Of a DNA stretch of 64,000 nucleotides, positions 37,489 to 50,869 are shown in pieces; within the stretch, counting starts at the first letter, position 1; each line of letters opens with the position of its first letter. A program made the position numbers and the translations under genes. The DNA is taken from NCBI GenBank assembly GCA_951799445.1, contig OX637290.1, positions 32,234,987 through 32,298,986 of the forward strand, read 5' to 3'. Below the pieces are notes generated by a model. The model worked only from the letters and a program-made list of their open reading frames with translations, searched no databases and had not been told where the DNA came from. Origin of the DNA: Pseudisothecium myosuroides (lineage: Eukaryota; Streptophyta; Bryopsida; Hypnales; Lembophyllaceae).

Positions 37489-38973
37489 AGGTTAAGGACC
37501 AAGGGGTAGTCCAGATTTCTAAAATTATATAGATGTATTATAGAAAGGAAGTTAGAATAATAATTTAACCCCTAAACTACCAAAGTCCCCTCGGGGGACA
37601 CTTCAGATTTCGGGCAGGCCCGTGTGGCCTCAAATTTTGATCTGATTTTTTGAAACTTTTTTTGAAGATAGGGAATCACATTAGCTTTCTAAAAATATAA
37701 TTTTTTTTTCAATCGGTGCCTGGGAGCAAAAGTTATGCCATCCTAAAGCAAAAAAGCAGTTCGGCGGGCAGAAAAAAAAAACACAAAAAAAAGATTTTTA
37801 TTTTTTTAATTCTTTTTCCTCAAAGATCATGTTTTTGTCTACATCTGAAGCTTGGATTCATTCTATTTGGACAAATAATGAGAAAGTTATGGACAATCTT
37901 GTTTTTTGGGCAATTTAAGCATCTTCAAAAAAACTAACTTATAGAATTCATTTTTGAATGCAATTTTCAAATTTTTTCAATTTTTTTTTTTTGACAAGGT
38001 CAAGTTTGTTTGCGAGAACAATCCCACCATTGGAATTATGTTGTTTTAATTCCACCTAAGAGCTATTAACAATTTAGTATTTCGTTCAATTTTGGACCTA
38101 CTTCTATTTAACAATTTTTTTATATGTGAAAATCAAGGTTTGACATTCTGAAATTTTCCCCGACTCTCAACTCAAATGATCAAGATAAAAAATTACAACT
38201 TTTTGTTGTGTAGTGCAAAAAAAATCCACAAATGGCCGTCAAAGTCATCTGAAATTGCAGGAAACAGTTCAAAAAAACGATTTTTCCAACTTTGAATGCT
38301 AATATCTTCCAATCAGAACGGTCAAATGTCTTGAAATTTTTACCACATAATCTGAGACAAGTGAAGTACAAGATCCTACGGTTAGATTCTAAAAAAAAGT
38401 TTTTTTGGGTTTAGGGAGTGATCGCAGCAGAAATGGCAGTTTTCAGTGGTTCCGGAGCCAGAAAATGCCTTGGTATTTTAGGGGTTAATGACAATTCTCA
38501 AACAATAGTTGTAAAATATGATCCATACATCATATCTACATGGTTAGATCAATTTGTACAACAAACAATATTTTTCAATAAAATTTGAAGCCAAAAATTA
38601 AAAATTCCTTCTAAAATTGATTGTAGATTGAATATTTGTAATTATCACAAGAATTTTTTCCTTTATGTTCAAAATGTTAAGTTCTAATCACAGTGGTTTT
38701 TGAAGATTTTTATTTTATTTTGTCTTTGAGTTTTTTTTAAAGGTTCTTTTTTTTAATTGAAAAAATATTTTTTGAAGCCAAACTTACTAGGTATTCTTTG
38801 AATTATAGAATATTTGCAAAGCAAAGTCTTCAAAATCTATTCCACATAAATATTAAAGACTTATAACAAAAATCTTCCAAAAAATCAATGGATGAAAAAC
38901 TGCATTTTTGTGTGCTAGGAATGTGTTTGAGTTCATCTGTTGTTCAAAATTTGAATTTCTAGTTTTTAAGGGG
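37489..38973 (+). mobile_element. F3 element, split by an F2 insertion
   Basis: The outer parts match the more complete F3 copy at 45,910-46,447, for example CAAACAATAGTTGTAAAATATG and AATTGATTGTAGATTGAATA. The right end reads GGGG followed by TTAA (38974-38977). The copy is interrupted at 37,569 by the F2 element. It is non-coding. Confidence 0.6.
37569..38484 (+). mobile_element. F2 element, TTAA-flanked, nested in F3
   Basis: 916 bp with ends CCCCTAAACTACC and, on the complementary strand, CCCCTAAAATACC. It is flanked by TTAA at 37565-37568 and 38485-38488. The more complete F3 copy at 45.9 kb has a single TTAA at the matching place, so it serves as an empty site. There is no transposase. 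Related copies lie at 45,192, 47,057 and 52,567. Confidence 0.75.
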
Positions 38974-40033
38974 TTAAAGAGTAGCTTTGACAAGATAGTT
39001 GCACAAAGTTGTATTTCAAAATGTTTTTGTCTATAATTTTTTATTTGGTGACTACTTATGAATAGTCATTTCATATTTATTTTTGAAATCAAATCAAATA
39101 TATTTTATAACTCATAAAAAATTTAAATTCTTATATATAAATCAATAGATACCATAAATTTTTGAAGAAAAATTGAAGAAAATTCATATCAAATACAAAA
39201 TATACTTGAGAAAATTGTATTTTTTTTATATAGTTGTTAGTGATAGTGTAAAATATCAAGGTGTAAACCATATATCTGATCATTTTATGATTAGAAAATC
39301 AAAACACCATGTTATAGGCCTGAAGTTCAAATTGCAACAAAATATTCAATAATAGGAATATTTTAGTTTTGTGAATTAAAGTAGAGAATAGGCTTTATCA
39401 ACTTTATTTCATTAGTTGGACTCAAATTCAAAAGAGATTATCAAAGTAGGTTGCTAAAAGTTGTCAAAATAGATGATTAGTGATTTGTAAATTAAACATC
39501 TTATTTTATAGAAAGTCAATAATACTTCAATAAAGCAATTTTCAACGAGAGCCATTACAAATGCATTCAATCAATTCTTCCAAAAATGAATGAACATTAT
39601 TTTTTTCTAACTTCATTCAAAGAAAACAAATTGGCTTATGTATTGTCACAAACTTAAGCCCTAATTCTTATTTCAATTATCATGCTTCACATTAAAACTT
39701 GACCCCTAAGAGCTAAAATGATCATTTTATGGTCGCTACTTGACTTTGAGTGCATTTTTGGCAGAAAAAAACTAATTTTTAACCTTTCTATTTGGTAAGA
39801 ACTAGATTGGATTGTCTTTCAATTTTTATGTTCAAAACATAGATTGCTACAATCAAACAAAAATTATAAAGGGAATAATACAAAGTGTTTAGAATTTGCC
39901 TAGTGTTGGAAAATTTATAGTATTTGAAAAAAGTGTTGTTTGCATTATTAGATCTTATGCATTTTTCAAAATCAATAGAAACCACAATTTTGACTAATCA
40001 AAAAAATTCAAATTGTATTTTTGATAAATTTTT

Positions 40034-40187
40034 GAAGTTATAGGGTCATTTGAAGAGAATCTAAAATGTATTTTTGAATTTTTTTTGAAGTTATAGGATC
40101 ATTTGAAGAGAATCTAAAATGTACTTTTGAATTTTTTTTGAAGTTATAGGGTCATTTGAAGAGAATCTAAAAATAATTTTATAATTT
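40034..40187 (+). repeat. 53-bp tandem repeat
   Basis: Three units starting at 40034, 40087 and 40140, each with GAAGTTATAGGGTCATTTGA and AGAGAATCTAAAA, differing at one or two bases. Confidence 0.9.
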
Positions 40188-40246
40188 TGACCATAATTAC
40201 AGGATACTTCCTACTTTTTGTGCTTTACATTATCTTTTTTGATGGG

Positions 40247-40491
40247 GGATGCTAGCATGTGAGTATAAAATCTATGAACCCATGAGCCTAGGAGTCTATA
40301 TTATAGACAACTTCTATAGTTATTGGTGTCTATATTATAGGTACCTACATTATAGACTCTTTACATATTATAATATGCATGCCTATGTTATAGGTACATA
40401 TGTTATAAACACCTTCAAATGATTGCAGGTACATATCTACAACTAAGTTCAAGCTTGTAGGCTCACGTCTCTCTACTCACACACTAGCATC
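40247..40491. mobile_element. Possible 245-bp miniature element
   Basis: Ends GATGCTAGCATGTGAGTA and, on the complementary strand, GATGCTAGTGTGTGAGTA, which form an imperfect 18-bp inverted repeat. The interior has several TATTATAG-type motifs. No clear target duplication. Confidence 0.45.
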
Positions 40492-42744
40492 ATAATTCTT
40501 TAAAGCAAACTTCAAAAAAATTTAAGATTTATATTTTATAACACATTTGTGTTTTGTCCAAACCCCTTGGGCTTCTAGGGATTATATGACAAAAGAAATC
40601 ACTTTACTTTTTTTGAAAAATTTGAACAAGTTATATTGAATATTGACTTTATGTTAATTTTAAAAATGTTTGTATAGAATTTTTAGAAAAGTTCCTAATC
40701 ATTATTTTCAAGTTTTGTTTCATATCATTCCAATAATTATCATAAAAGTTATTAGGGTTTGTTGATTTCAATGTCAAAAACAACAACTAATAATATATAT
40801 TAAGAAAAGATCAATTAAACTTATTTTATTGAATAGATAGATAACTACACAAAAAACATTTGAACCAATCTATTTCAACTAATGAGACTAATGAAAGTTA
40901 TAAAGAATTTAATTTTGATGGCATTGAAGTTAAAAAAAAACGTTTAAAGTCATTTTTTTTATAAGCAATTTCTGAAATTTTCAAATAAAACCAAAAATAT
41001 GGGATATATATTGCTTACTAAAACTTACAATTGGAATTTGCAATTCTCAATTGGTTGCCAAAGTTATTAGCAAGATTGGTTTTACTTTCATCATATACTA
41101 CCTTGTAATTTAGAATTTTCTTTAAAGTGATTTTTTCTTTTTAGATTATTTTCAAGTATTCACAATTTGTTTTTTACATCATTTTGACTAAACAACACAA
41201 GTTATAGGACATATATGATGAATTTCTAAAAAAATTGTGGCCTTGATTTAAAGACATTGCAACTCTCAAGATTATTGCAGAAAATTATGTTATGAAGTCA
41301 TTTATGTCTATCCTTTTATCTTTGTTTGGACTTTAAACAATCACCTACACCACCAATGAAAACTACCACAAGTTTTTAAGAGCAAACAATGAAAGTTGAA
41401 GAGTTTAAATTGATATATATAAATTTATTAAAATTTTAAAACATTACAAATTATTATCAATCTTTTTATAAACTGAAAACTAAAAAAGATTTTTGTAATT
41501 TAAATTTTCATGAAATTTTTTATGAAACAATTAAAACATTTCAAATTGTTATAAATTTAAAAAATTAGAATCTAAAAGCTTAATTTAAATTCAAAAATTT
41601 AAAGAGACTTAGTTTTTCTTTATAGAAGAGTGTGTGGCATATCATTTAAGAATTTAAAATGCACTTGGAAGTGACTCAGTGTTTGACAAAGTCGTCATGA
41701 GTTTATCTTCAAAGATATAAATATTGAAGTATGGAGATTAAATTTTCAAGTTTTCAAGTTTTGAAGAATCAATTTCTGAAGTTTGAAGTGAGAAAGCAAT
41801 AACCTTCAATTCTTCTTAAGTTAAACAATGCTCAACAAGTATCTATATACATAAAATAGTACCCCATATAATATTTAATTTAATCAAATTATCTTAAATC
41901 TATACATTAAATTAGTTTTCTTTTTCTTTTCTTTTTTCATTTATTTTCTTTTGTTTGATATAATGAGATTTTTAAAATAATATGTCTCCCAATTGCATTC
42001 TTGGTATGGTTAGAAAGTCCTCTACAAGGAAGGGTGCATGGACTTTGTTTCATTGCATTCCAACTCACGGCAAAAAAATTATGAATTTAAAAAAAAATCA
42101 AAAATTAAAAACTTAGAAAATTATTTATAATTTTATTTTATTATAATGTGGCAACTGCACATGCATACTATTTCTTATAATTAAACACCTTTAATCAACT
42201 TACAATCCTATACATTACTTTATGTTTGCAATCAATATCAAACTCAAATTATACCCTGTGTATCTATACAAATTAAATCACCATAATATAACAAAAATAA
42301 ACACACATACAAAAAATATTATTTGTATTTTCAATTTTTCAAAAGTCTTTTAAGTCTTGAAATCATCATATATTTGTCTCGAGTGGCGCAAAGAGTAGTG
42401 AAGTCTTAGTTTTTAATTATTAATAAATAATTAATAAATAATACAAATTATATTTAGAATTTTAAATTACAAGTATATTAAAAGATTATTCTAAAATTGA
42501 AATATTAAATTTGTAGTTTATTACGGAAGGAAAACTTTCTATGGAATTTTAAGAAAGTAGGTTCCAAATTTATTTTATAAATATTGGTGATAGCAATTTA
42601 TTAATAAAAACATATAGATGTAATGCAAATGAAACCATATAAATTTTTCTTTATTAACAAAAGCTAGTTGCAAGCTATGGTCCTCTAATTTTTGACAAAC
42701 TACTTGTGCACTCTTGCAATCTTAGTAAGTATTGTTGTCTATAT

Positions 42745-43155
42745 TAGGGGTAGTCACATCTTCTTTGTTCTTTGCCCAAAATCTGAAAAGTGGGGATGTG
42801 CTAGGTTAGGGTTGGTTTGTCGCAGGGAGAATATATTATTTTTGCGAAGCATTTGCAACGTCCATTATTCTCCTGCGGAGGTGAATAATGGGCGTAGTGA
42901 AGCCTTCACAAACGAATTTTCTCATTTGCGCTCTTTATTTTAGCCTATGCTCCTTGCGACACCTATGATTTTGCAAGCTGGCTTGCGTATTTTTAGTTCA
43001 GGTAGATCCATTCTTCAGAAAAATCCTCCAAACGACACAAAAAGGGTGTTAGGCTTCCTTTAGCAATTCTGGGTCCTGATTGGCTCTGAGTTTCTGTCCT
43101 CAATTGCTCATTCTTTAGCAAAACCTCATTTTTGGAGAAGGTGTGACCACCCCTA
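42745..43155. mobile_element. 411-bp hAT-type miniature element
   Basis: The terminal inverted repeats are TAGGGGTAGTCACATCTTCT and TAGGGGTGGTCACACCTTCT, typical of hAT elements. The interior is more GC-rich than its surroundings and has no transposase. An 8-bp duplication was not clear, perhaps lost by decay. Confidence 0.65.
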
Positions 43156-45191
43156 TTGATAGAACTTTGGTTTTAACATTACATGATTACAAATTTTAAA
43201 GGATCAGTTTTTAAATTTATATATACATAAAAAATATATTGAAATTTTAATTTGTGAAAACAAATTATTTTGAAGATATAGGATTTTGAAACCTCTCATT
43301 TAATAATACATTAATCAAAGAGTCGCGGTGCTTTGATTGTTTTAAAGGTTCAATTTTAATTCTATATTTGAATTTTCATCATGAAGCCCACCTACATATT
43401 AGAGTTAACACCTCAACGACAAAGAAGACAAAATGTGTCTTCTTCAAATTTTCCATGGCAAATTCTCTGTAGTGTGAAATAAATCTCAATATTTTGTAAA
43501 CTAGGGACTTGTAGCGTAACAAATTGTCATACTTGTTGCATTTTTTGATTCTTAAAATTTCAATGTGGAAAGTATTCAAAAATTTACTTAGAAAATGTAG
43601 TCTAATAGAAAATGGGAGCAAAATAATTTTTTACAATGAAAAGAATAGCAGGGATGGAAATAAAAACTTTATTAGACATTTCTAGTCTTCAGTTTGTACA
43701 AACAAAGTGGGTCAGAAGAAAAAGATTCAAATTTTCATTTTTAGCAATTTAAAAAAAATACAAGGTTCAGTGTGATTAAGAATACAAAAATAATTAGCAT
43801 GATTCCAAAAAAATTTAAAGATGTTCCAAACAATATGCTAATAATATTAATTGTTAAATTTCAAAAACTGACGCATATATAAGTTTTTTTTAAATAATTG
43901 TAGGATCCAATTTGGTCAATTTTGGCTTTCTTCTCCTTTTGTATGAAAATATGTATAAATTTGAGAGAGTTTTTTTCTTAAATTTTTTTAAATTAAAACA
44001 TACTGATTTTTTTTAAGATTCCAATAGAATTTTTTTGGAGGAGTACAAAAGCATGATTCATCTTCTTATAATTTTTCTTCTCCCAAAGCTACATGTTTTG
44101 CCCATAAAGTTGATCATCCAAAATTGTTATAATCTAAAAATCCAACGGTCAATATTTTCCACAATTAATTCCATACATATTAGACAAAGTAGTCTTCACT
44201 TATTGTACAATTAAAATTAAAAATTTCAAACACATCTATGTGCAAATAAATATCAAAGTAGGACGGTTCATTGAAAACCTCCATTGTCAAAAAGTTGTTG
44301 GGCCTTGAGGAATTAACTATAAAGTGAATGCCAATTCGTAGAAGAGGTGTCAAAGGAAGCCTTAACTAAAGATAATACAAAAGAAATACAACACTAAATT
44401 ATATCAAATTAAGTTTGGGTGCTTCAAGGAGTTTTGTCCCGTGTTTTTGTCAAACTCTAGGTCTAAGCCTTTCATTGCACACACTTTATGATTAACTCTA
44501 TTTTCTCACAAAAATTCAAATCATCAAAAAAATATTAAATACAGAAATATAATGAATCATCTATGAAATATAAGTATAAAAATTCAACAATATAAAAATA
44601 GAAATAAAAAACTTGATGATTTCATTTCACATATTTTTTTTTTTGGAAAAAATTAGAGTCAATAATTATAATTTTCCTTGATTTTTTTTAAATTTTGGAG
44701 TGAATTGAGGTTGTATAATAATGCATTGGTCTTTCAATAAATTCCTCATTTAAACTATTAAAATTTTTTATCAATTTTTTAATTTTTCTCAATAAACAAT
44801 ATCATAAACTACTGTATCTGTATAATTAATTTTTTTGTTAATTATTAGGCTAAAATTTAATAGGTCATGATTTATTTGAAGAAGTAGAAAGAAATAGATC
44901 TTTTGTTCTTGTTCAATAAACTACTTTTTAATGGATAAAGCAAGGTAGCTAGAATAGTGGTGCATAAGTCCTACCCATAACAAAGCATGGACCTAAAATT
45001 GAAATCTACACAAAGCTTTTGACATTAAACCCCAAAAAATAGACCCTTAAAAATTAGTTGGCCTAGTAAGCCACACACTATATTTGTGTTTTGTAGGAAA
45101 AATGTAAAGTAAGCAACACCACATTTTCATCAATACAAGACACATACTTTTGAACATACAAGCTTCAACCCAAAAAATAACATGACCGTAA
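43156..45191. other. AT-rich gene-free stretch with one dispersed repeat
   Basis: No gene seen. 44,342-44,505 matches 56,405-56,570 (AGTTTGGGTGCT, TTGCACACACTTTA and the intervening order), so a dispersed repeat of at least 165 bp is present. Confidence 0.5.
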
Positions 45192-45750
45192 CTCCTAAAG
45201 TTCCAAGGCCAATTTTTTTGTCAAAAACCACTCAAAACTGCCATTCCTATTGCATTCATCCAAGAAAGTATAAAAAACATTTTTTAAAAATCTAACCATA
45301 GGATCTTGTACTTCACATGTTTGAATCATGTGGTAAAAATTTCATCAAATTTGACTGTACTGATTGGAAGATATTAGCATTCAAAGTTGAACAATTTTTT
45401 TTTTCAAGAACATCCTTAAATTGCCCAAGAAACAAGATTGTCTATAACTTTCTCATCACTAGTCCAAATAGAATGAATCAAAGTTTTACATGTACACAAA
45501 AGTATAGCATTTTAGGAAAAAATAAATTTAATTATTTTAATTATTTTTTATTTTTTTTGGGCTACTTGCTGACCTCTATTTTTTTTGTCTTTTTGTGCTT
45601 TAATTTTTACTTCCTGGCATCAATTGAAATAAAAATTATTTTTCCAAAAAGCTTATGTGTTTTTCTGTCTTCACAAATGAATATTGAGACCATATGAGCT
45701 TACTTGAAGTCGCATTTTGGCCCCTATAGGGCCAATGGGGACTTTAGGGA
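45192..45750 (-). mobile_element. F2 element copy, reverse orientation
   Basis: Reverse complement of parts of 37,569-38,484, including TTGACTGTACTGATTGGAAG and the CCACTCAAAACTGCCATT segment. Its central part is deleted relative to that copy. The right end GGGA is followed by TTAA. Confidence 0.6.
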
Positions 45751-45909
45751 TTAAAGAATGATTATTATGGTGTTGCATACTTGAATCTAGAGGGCCTTGC
45801 TTTTGCACAAGGTGTATAAAGAACATGATGATTCAACCAAAATTGTGGTGGAAGAATGCATCTACAATTATTGTAGCAAATTCATAGCGATGTCTAATAA
45901 GTGATTTAA

Positions 45910-46447
45910 CCCCTCGTAGACTAGAGGGTAGTATAGATTTCTTAAATTTTAAAGATGTATTGTAAAATGCAACTTAAAAGAATAATTTAATGATGAATTT
46001 CAAACAATAGTTGTAAAATATGATCCGTCATCATATCAATAAGGTTAGATCACATAGTACAGAAACCAATAATTTCCAATAAAATTTGAAGCCAAAAATT
46101 AAAAATTCCTTCTAAAATTGATTGTAGATTGAATATTTATGATTTTCACAAGAATTTTTTTACTTAAGGTTTAACATTTTAAAGTTAAAAATTTATAATC
46201 ATGATAATTTTTTAAGATTTTTATTTTACTTTTTTATTCAAGTTGTTTTTGAAGGGTCATTTAAAAAAATTAAAAGGTAGCTTTTTGAGGCCAGACCTAT
46301 CAATACCTATTAAATAATACAATATTTGCAAAGCAAAGTATTCAAAATATATATTGTACAAATGTTAAAGAACTAAGATATGAATTTAAAGAAAATTATG
46401 GATGAAAAATGCAATTCTTTGTGCTTAAATAAGTTAAACTTTAGGGG
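45910..46447 (+). mobile_element. F3 element, most complete copy
   Basis: 538 bp beginning CCCCTCGTAGACTAGAGGG after TTAA (45906-45909). It ends TTTAGGGG followed by ATTAA. It provides the uninterrupted version of the copies at 37.5 and 49.3 kb. Non-coding. Confidence 0.6.
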
Positions 46448-47056
46448 ATTAATAGAGCCAAGGTTTGCACTAGTTTTGAAACAGAAGAATTTGTAAGATG
46501 CATTGGTATAAAGTTCAATAAATAAAAATTAGGTAGAATGAGTATATTACAGAGTACATCATTCCATCTCAAGTAGTGTGAATTATGCCATCTACCTTTT
46601 ACTTTTGACATTATAAGCTTTTTCCCTCTTTCTTCCCTCAAATAATCCAGTAAGATAGTATACTTTGAAAGTAATTGTCTTCTTCAAACAACTCCTATAA
46701 TTAGCTATTAAATGGATATGAGGTGGTCCTTAAATGAACCTCTTTAGCCATTAAGTGAATCAAGAAAAAATTGTTATTTATTGTAAAAGTCAATAATTTT
46801 CCTTGATTTCCTCACATCTCTTTATAAATTGTAGGTGGACAAATTTTGAGAGACCTATAATCATAATTAGGTGCATGTGACACAAATCATTGAAAATATA
46901 TAAGTAATTCAATAATGTATAGAAAAATACAAAACCAATTGTGTTACATACTGCATCTATTTTTTTTCCCTGAAAAATGAGCTAAAAATCTTTTATCCAT
47001 AGAAATCCATGAAAAAGGCGGATCAACCCTTAAATGGTTGCTTTTAGAGTAGACTA

Positions 47057-47720
47057 CCCCTAAAGAACCAAAACCTTTTTTTTGCCAAAAAACACTCAAA
47101 ACTGCCATTTCTATAGCAAAGAATAAAAAAAATTGAAAACTGTTTTTTACACCTAACTAATATAAGAATGTGTAGAAAAAAATTCAGAATTTTTGATTGC
47201 ACTGATTGCAAGATATTTGTGTTTAAAGAAAAAAAACAAGTTTTTTAGCACATTGCATGACTAGATTAATTGACCTTGAACCTTCTTAACTTTAAGTTTT
47301 TGCACTACATAGTTTTGAGCTTTAAATCTTTATGGTGGAGAATTGACTACGAAAGTGTAGGGGGAAAAAATTCAAAAAATAATAATTTTTATCCTTAAAA
47401 AAATTGTTAAGCAGAAATAGTACGAAATAAAAGGAAAATCTAAAATATTAATATCTTTTAGATGGAATTAAAATGGACTAATTCCAATGGTGAGATTGTT
47501 CTAGCAAGCAAACTAAACCATGTGGAACTTCTTCTTTTAATTGTAAAAATTGCTTTCAAAAATGAATCCTACAAGTTATTTTTTCAAGAAGATGCTCTAA
47601 CTACCCCAAAAATAAGATTGAGCATAACTTTTTCATAACAATTCCAAATGGAATGAATCAAAGCTGTCTATGTAGACAAAAACATAATCTACAAGAAAAA
47701 AAAATTAGTGAAATGAGTTG
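47057..47720 (-). mobile_element. F2 element copy, one end lost
   Basis: Begins CCCCTAAAGAACCAAAAC and follows the F2 order in reverse, including the middle section missing from the 45.2-kb copy. The far end is not found. Confidence 0.55.
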
Positions 47721-49303
47721 AAATGAGGCATTTAGAAAAAATCACCCCTAGGCATATGCATGGTTTTTTGCACTAGTTTTTATGTTTCAATGCGCTATTT
47801 TTTTTTTTTCAAAATTTTCAAACTTTTGAAACATCACCCATGAAATTGTGACTTAAAATTTTGCAAAAATCTACTAATGTAGACTTTTAAAATCATATCA
47901 TTTATTAAAAAATTTGAATTTAAAAAAAAATCTTTTATAAGTTGAAATGAGGCATTTAGAAAAAACCAATGCACTATTGCACTACCTCAATGCATTTAAG
48001 AATTAAAAAAATCCAAGGTTGTAAATGGAATTTTTAGCTATAAAATTTTTCATTAGGAAAATATATCAAATTAAATATTTTTCTATTTTTGGATAATGAA
48101 AAAAAATTATATTAATTTTTTTATTTGATTGAGAATTTATTTTTGTTTAAATTTATTTTGATGATTTTTTAATTGATTGATTGATTTTAACTTTGGATGT
48201 GGTATACTTTAATAATACTTTTGCAAAAAAATTGCGAAAATCTACTAATAATTTTAATACTACTGTGAATGAAAACCCTTAGGTGGATTAGGTAATGAAA
48301 TTCCAAATATAGAATTGAAAATGGGCCTTTTTGCCTCAAAATCTTGTCATTGTTTAGTCAAAGTAATATTAAATGAGAGTTTTCAAAATTGTATATCTTT
48401 AAGATAATATATGATTTGGCAAAAAAAATTCAATTGTCTCTTTTTACATAGATAATTTTAAATGTTGGGCCCTTGAATTTTGTAATTATCTAATGCTAAA
48501 CAATTTCTTAAAAGTCTTAAAAAAGAAAATTTTGTAAATATAGATAAGTGCACATAGACTGCTCACAAGTGCACAAAGAGCTTGTCTTAAAATTAAAAGA
48601 CCATAGCTTGCAACCACCGCCGTTGTTAATATTTTTGAAGATTCTTTTTAGCAATGTTTAACAAAAAAATTTAATAGACCCCCTCTAATAACTAATCAAG
48701 AATCAAACACTACTAATCAAAGGAACCAAGGCTTAGACCAAGTCATTGCCATCCTACAATTTGGTGTGGGCATGACATACGTTATGTGCCACTTATTTAC
48801 AACCAAACAATGAGGGACTTTAACAAGTCAATGTTGTACCTAATTCAAGTGACTTTTGGTGAACATCAAAGGGCAAACTCAAACCCAAATTCCTCAAATT
48901 CCAATTTTTTTTTGCTTTAATTGCATACAAGAATTTTCTAGGATTTTTGTATGCAATTATGTCCACTTCAAAGGATTTTGAATTGTAGAGGGTTTATGCA
49001 TTTATATCAGAGAAAATAAAACTTATGAATTATTTACAGCTCAAAGAGTGGAAAACTTGAAAAGTGGTTCACATATACAATTTTCTTTTTGTTTCACTCT
49101 TTTGCATTGTATTTTAATTTTTCACCCACGCACACAATGCTACTAAAAAATACAAAAATATGTAGCCAAAACTATTATGGTTATTTTTTAAGTGAATACA
49201 ATCCTCATCCCAATCCAACATTTCATGAAGTACAAACATTTCCATATATGCAAAAATGTCATTCTACGATAATGAACCAAATATGTGTAGCTTTCTTTTG
49301 TAG
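47721..49303. other. AT-rich gene-free stretch
   Basis: No gene or clear repeat boundary seen. Confidence 0.4.
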
Positions 49304-49307
49304 TTAA

Positions 49308-50865
49308 CCCCTTAAGGACCATGAGTGCAGATTTTGACAAAGAATGAACGGAAACACATTCCAAACTTACCAAAATGCGTTTTTTTATCCACCAAATTCT
49401 TATGAAGAATCTTGTATTAGTTCTTTAACTTTTGAATAGTATAAATTATGAAGATTTTGCTTTGCAAATATTCCACAAAAGGTATTGGTAGGTCTAGCCT
49501 CAAAAAGTAACTTTTTGGTTCAATAAATGATCCTTCATAAATGAATTGAAAAAAATATATATATTCAAAAATCACTATGATCAAAACTTAGCATTTTGAA
49601 CTTATAGAAAAAAAATTCTTATAAAAATCGTGAATATTCAATCTACAAATAATTGTAGAAGGAATTTTCAATTTTTGGCTTCAAATTTTATTGTAAAATA
49701 TTATTTCAAATGTATAGTTGTTGACCTAATCGTATGGATCCTGGGGAGGTCACTTATAGCACATATTAGAAACCACGTGAGATTTAATATAGGGTACTAT
49801 ATATTTATTGTACCTAAAATTTAAAAAAACATTATATCTAATATAGAGTGTGTAAAATTACATGTAGGGTATTATAACTAATATAAGGTTATGTTTAATA
49901 CCATGTATTAGATTTTACGTAGAAAAAATATAGGAGGGCAATAATTTCTGAAAGAAAATGATTTTGTAGAGTGGGTGTTTAATGTCTTTAAAGAAGAGAT
50001 GGACAAAAAATGACACATTATTTGTCCTAAATTATTCATGAACCTTGGATGAGGGGCTCTAGTTGCCTCGAGGGTTATTTGTAAAGTCCTTTGAAGTCAC
50101 TTAGAACTTGAAGAATCTATCATAAATTTTGCTTAAAAGTATACTCTTTTTTGTTCATTCCAAATAGTAGAAAGGTATAAAAGAGCTTGGTGATCTATCA
50201 TTATTAGGTGTGTAAAAGCTTGGTGGTCTATGCTTGTTTGTTATATTGTATACAATGTCATCTTTTCTTTGATGAGTACTTGCACTCATTATATTCATTA
50301 AAATATATTGTAAATGATTAGCAGTAAGATGTTTGACACAACTAGAATGCATTGTTTACAGTTTGTGAATGTATTTATTTGGCCATAGTACATTGTCTAA
50401 ACATAAAGTACTTTAGTTTTCAGTAACCATAAAAAAAATGGTTTGAAAAAGAAGTGACAAAAGAATAAAGAAGAAAAGGATAAAAAACAACAATAGAAAA
50501 AAAAATCATACAACACCTATTTGTTCTAATTTTTAAATCTAATATAGGGGCCAAAAAATTGGACTCAAATGTGTATTATAAATAATATAGGGTGCTATAA
50601 TAAATGGCAATTTAGAATTATTTTTAACAATAGGAAATACTAAATTACAAAATATTAAAAAAATAGCCCTCCATAAAATATCTCCCGATCTCACGTATAT
50701 ATCAAACCTCTAAGCTAGTGACTCCCCCGTGGTATGGATGTGATCTATAAATCATATTTTACAACTACTGTTTGAAAGACATTATTAAAATATTGTTCTA
50801 AGTTGCATTTTATAATAGATCTTCATAACTTTGGAAATCTGGACAACCCCTTGGTCCTTTAGGGG
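49308..50865 (-). mobile_element. F3 element copy carrying a hAT-type insertion
   Basis: Ends CCCCTTAAGGACCATG and, on the complementary strand, CCCCTAAAGGACCAAG, a 16-bp inverted repeat with two differences. Flanks are TTAA on the left and TCAA on the right. Without the internal insertion and its duplication, the element is about 558 bp, matching the 45.9-kb copy. Confidence 0.7.
49740..50731. mobile_element. 992-bp hAT-type non-autonomous element inside F3
   Basis: Flanked by GTATGGAT at 49732-49739 and 50732-50739. Removing it and one copy restores the F3 sequence seen at 37.37 kb. Its ends form an imperfect inverted repeat (CCTGGGGAGGTCACT against CACGGGGGAGTCACT). The 8-bp duplication indicates hAT. 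The interior has repeated CTAATATAGGGT-like phrases and no transposase. Confidence 0.75.
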
Positions 50866-50869
50866 TCAA

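Larger units (their letters stand above)
38978..42744. other. AT-rich gene-free stretch
   Basis: No coding or RNA gene seen. It contains the 53-bp tandem repeat near 40,034 and a possible miniature element at 40,247-40,491. Confidence 0.5.
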
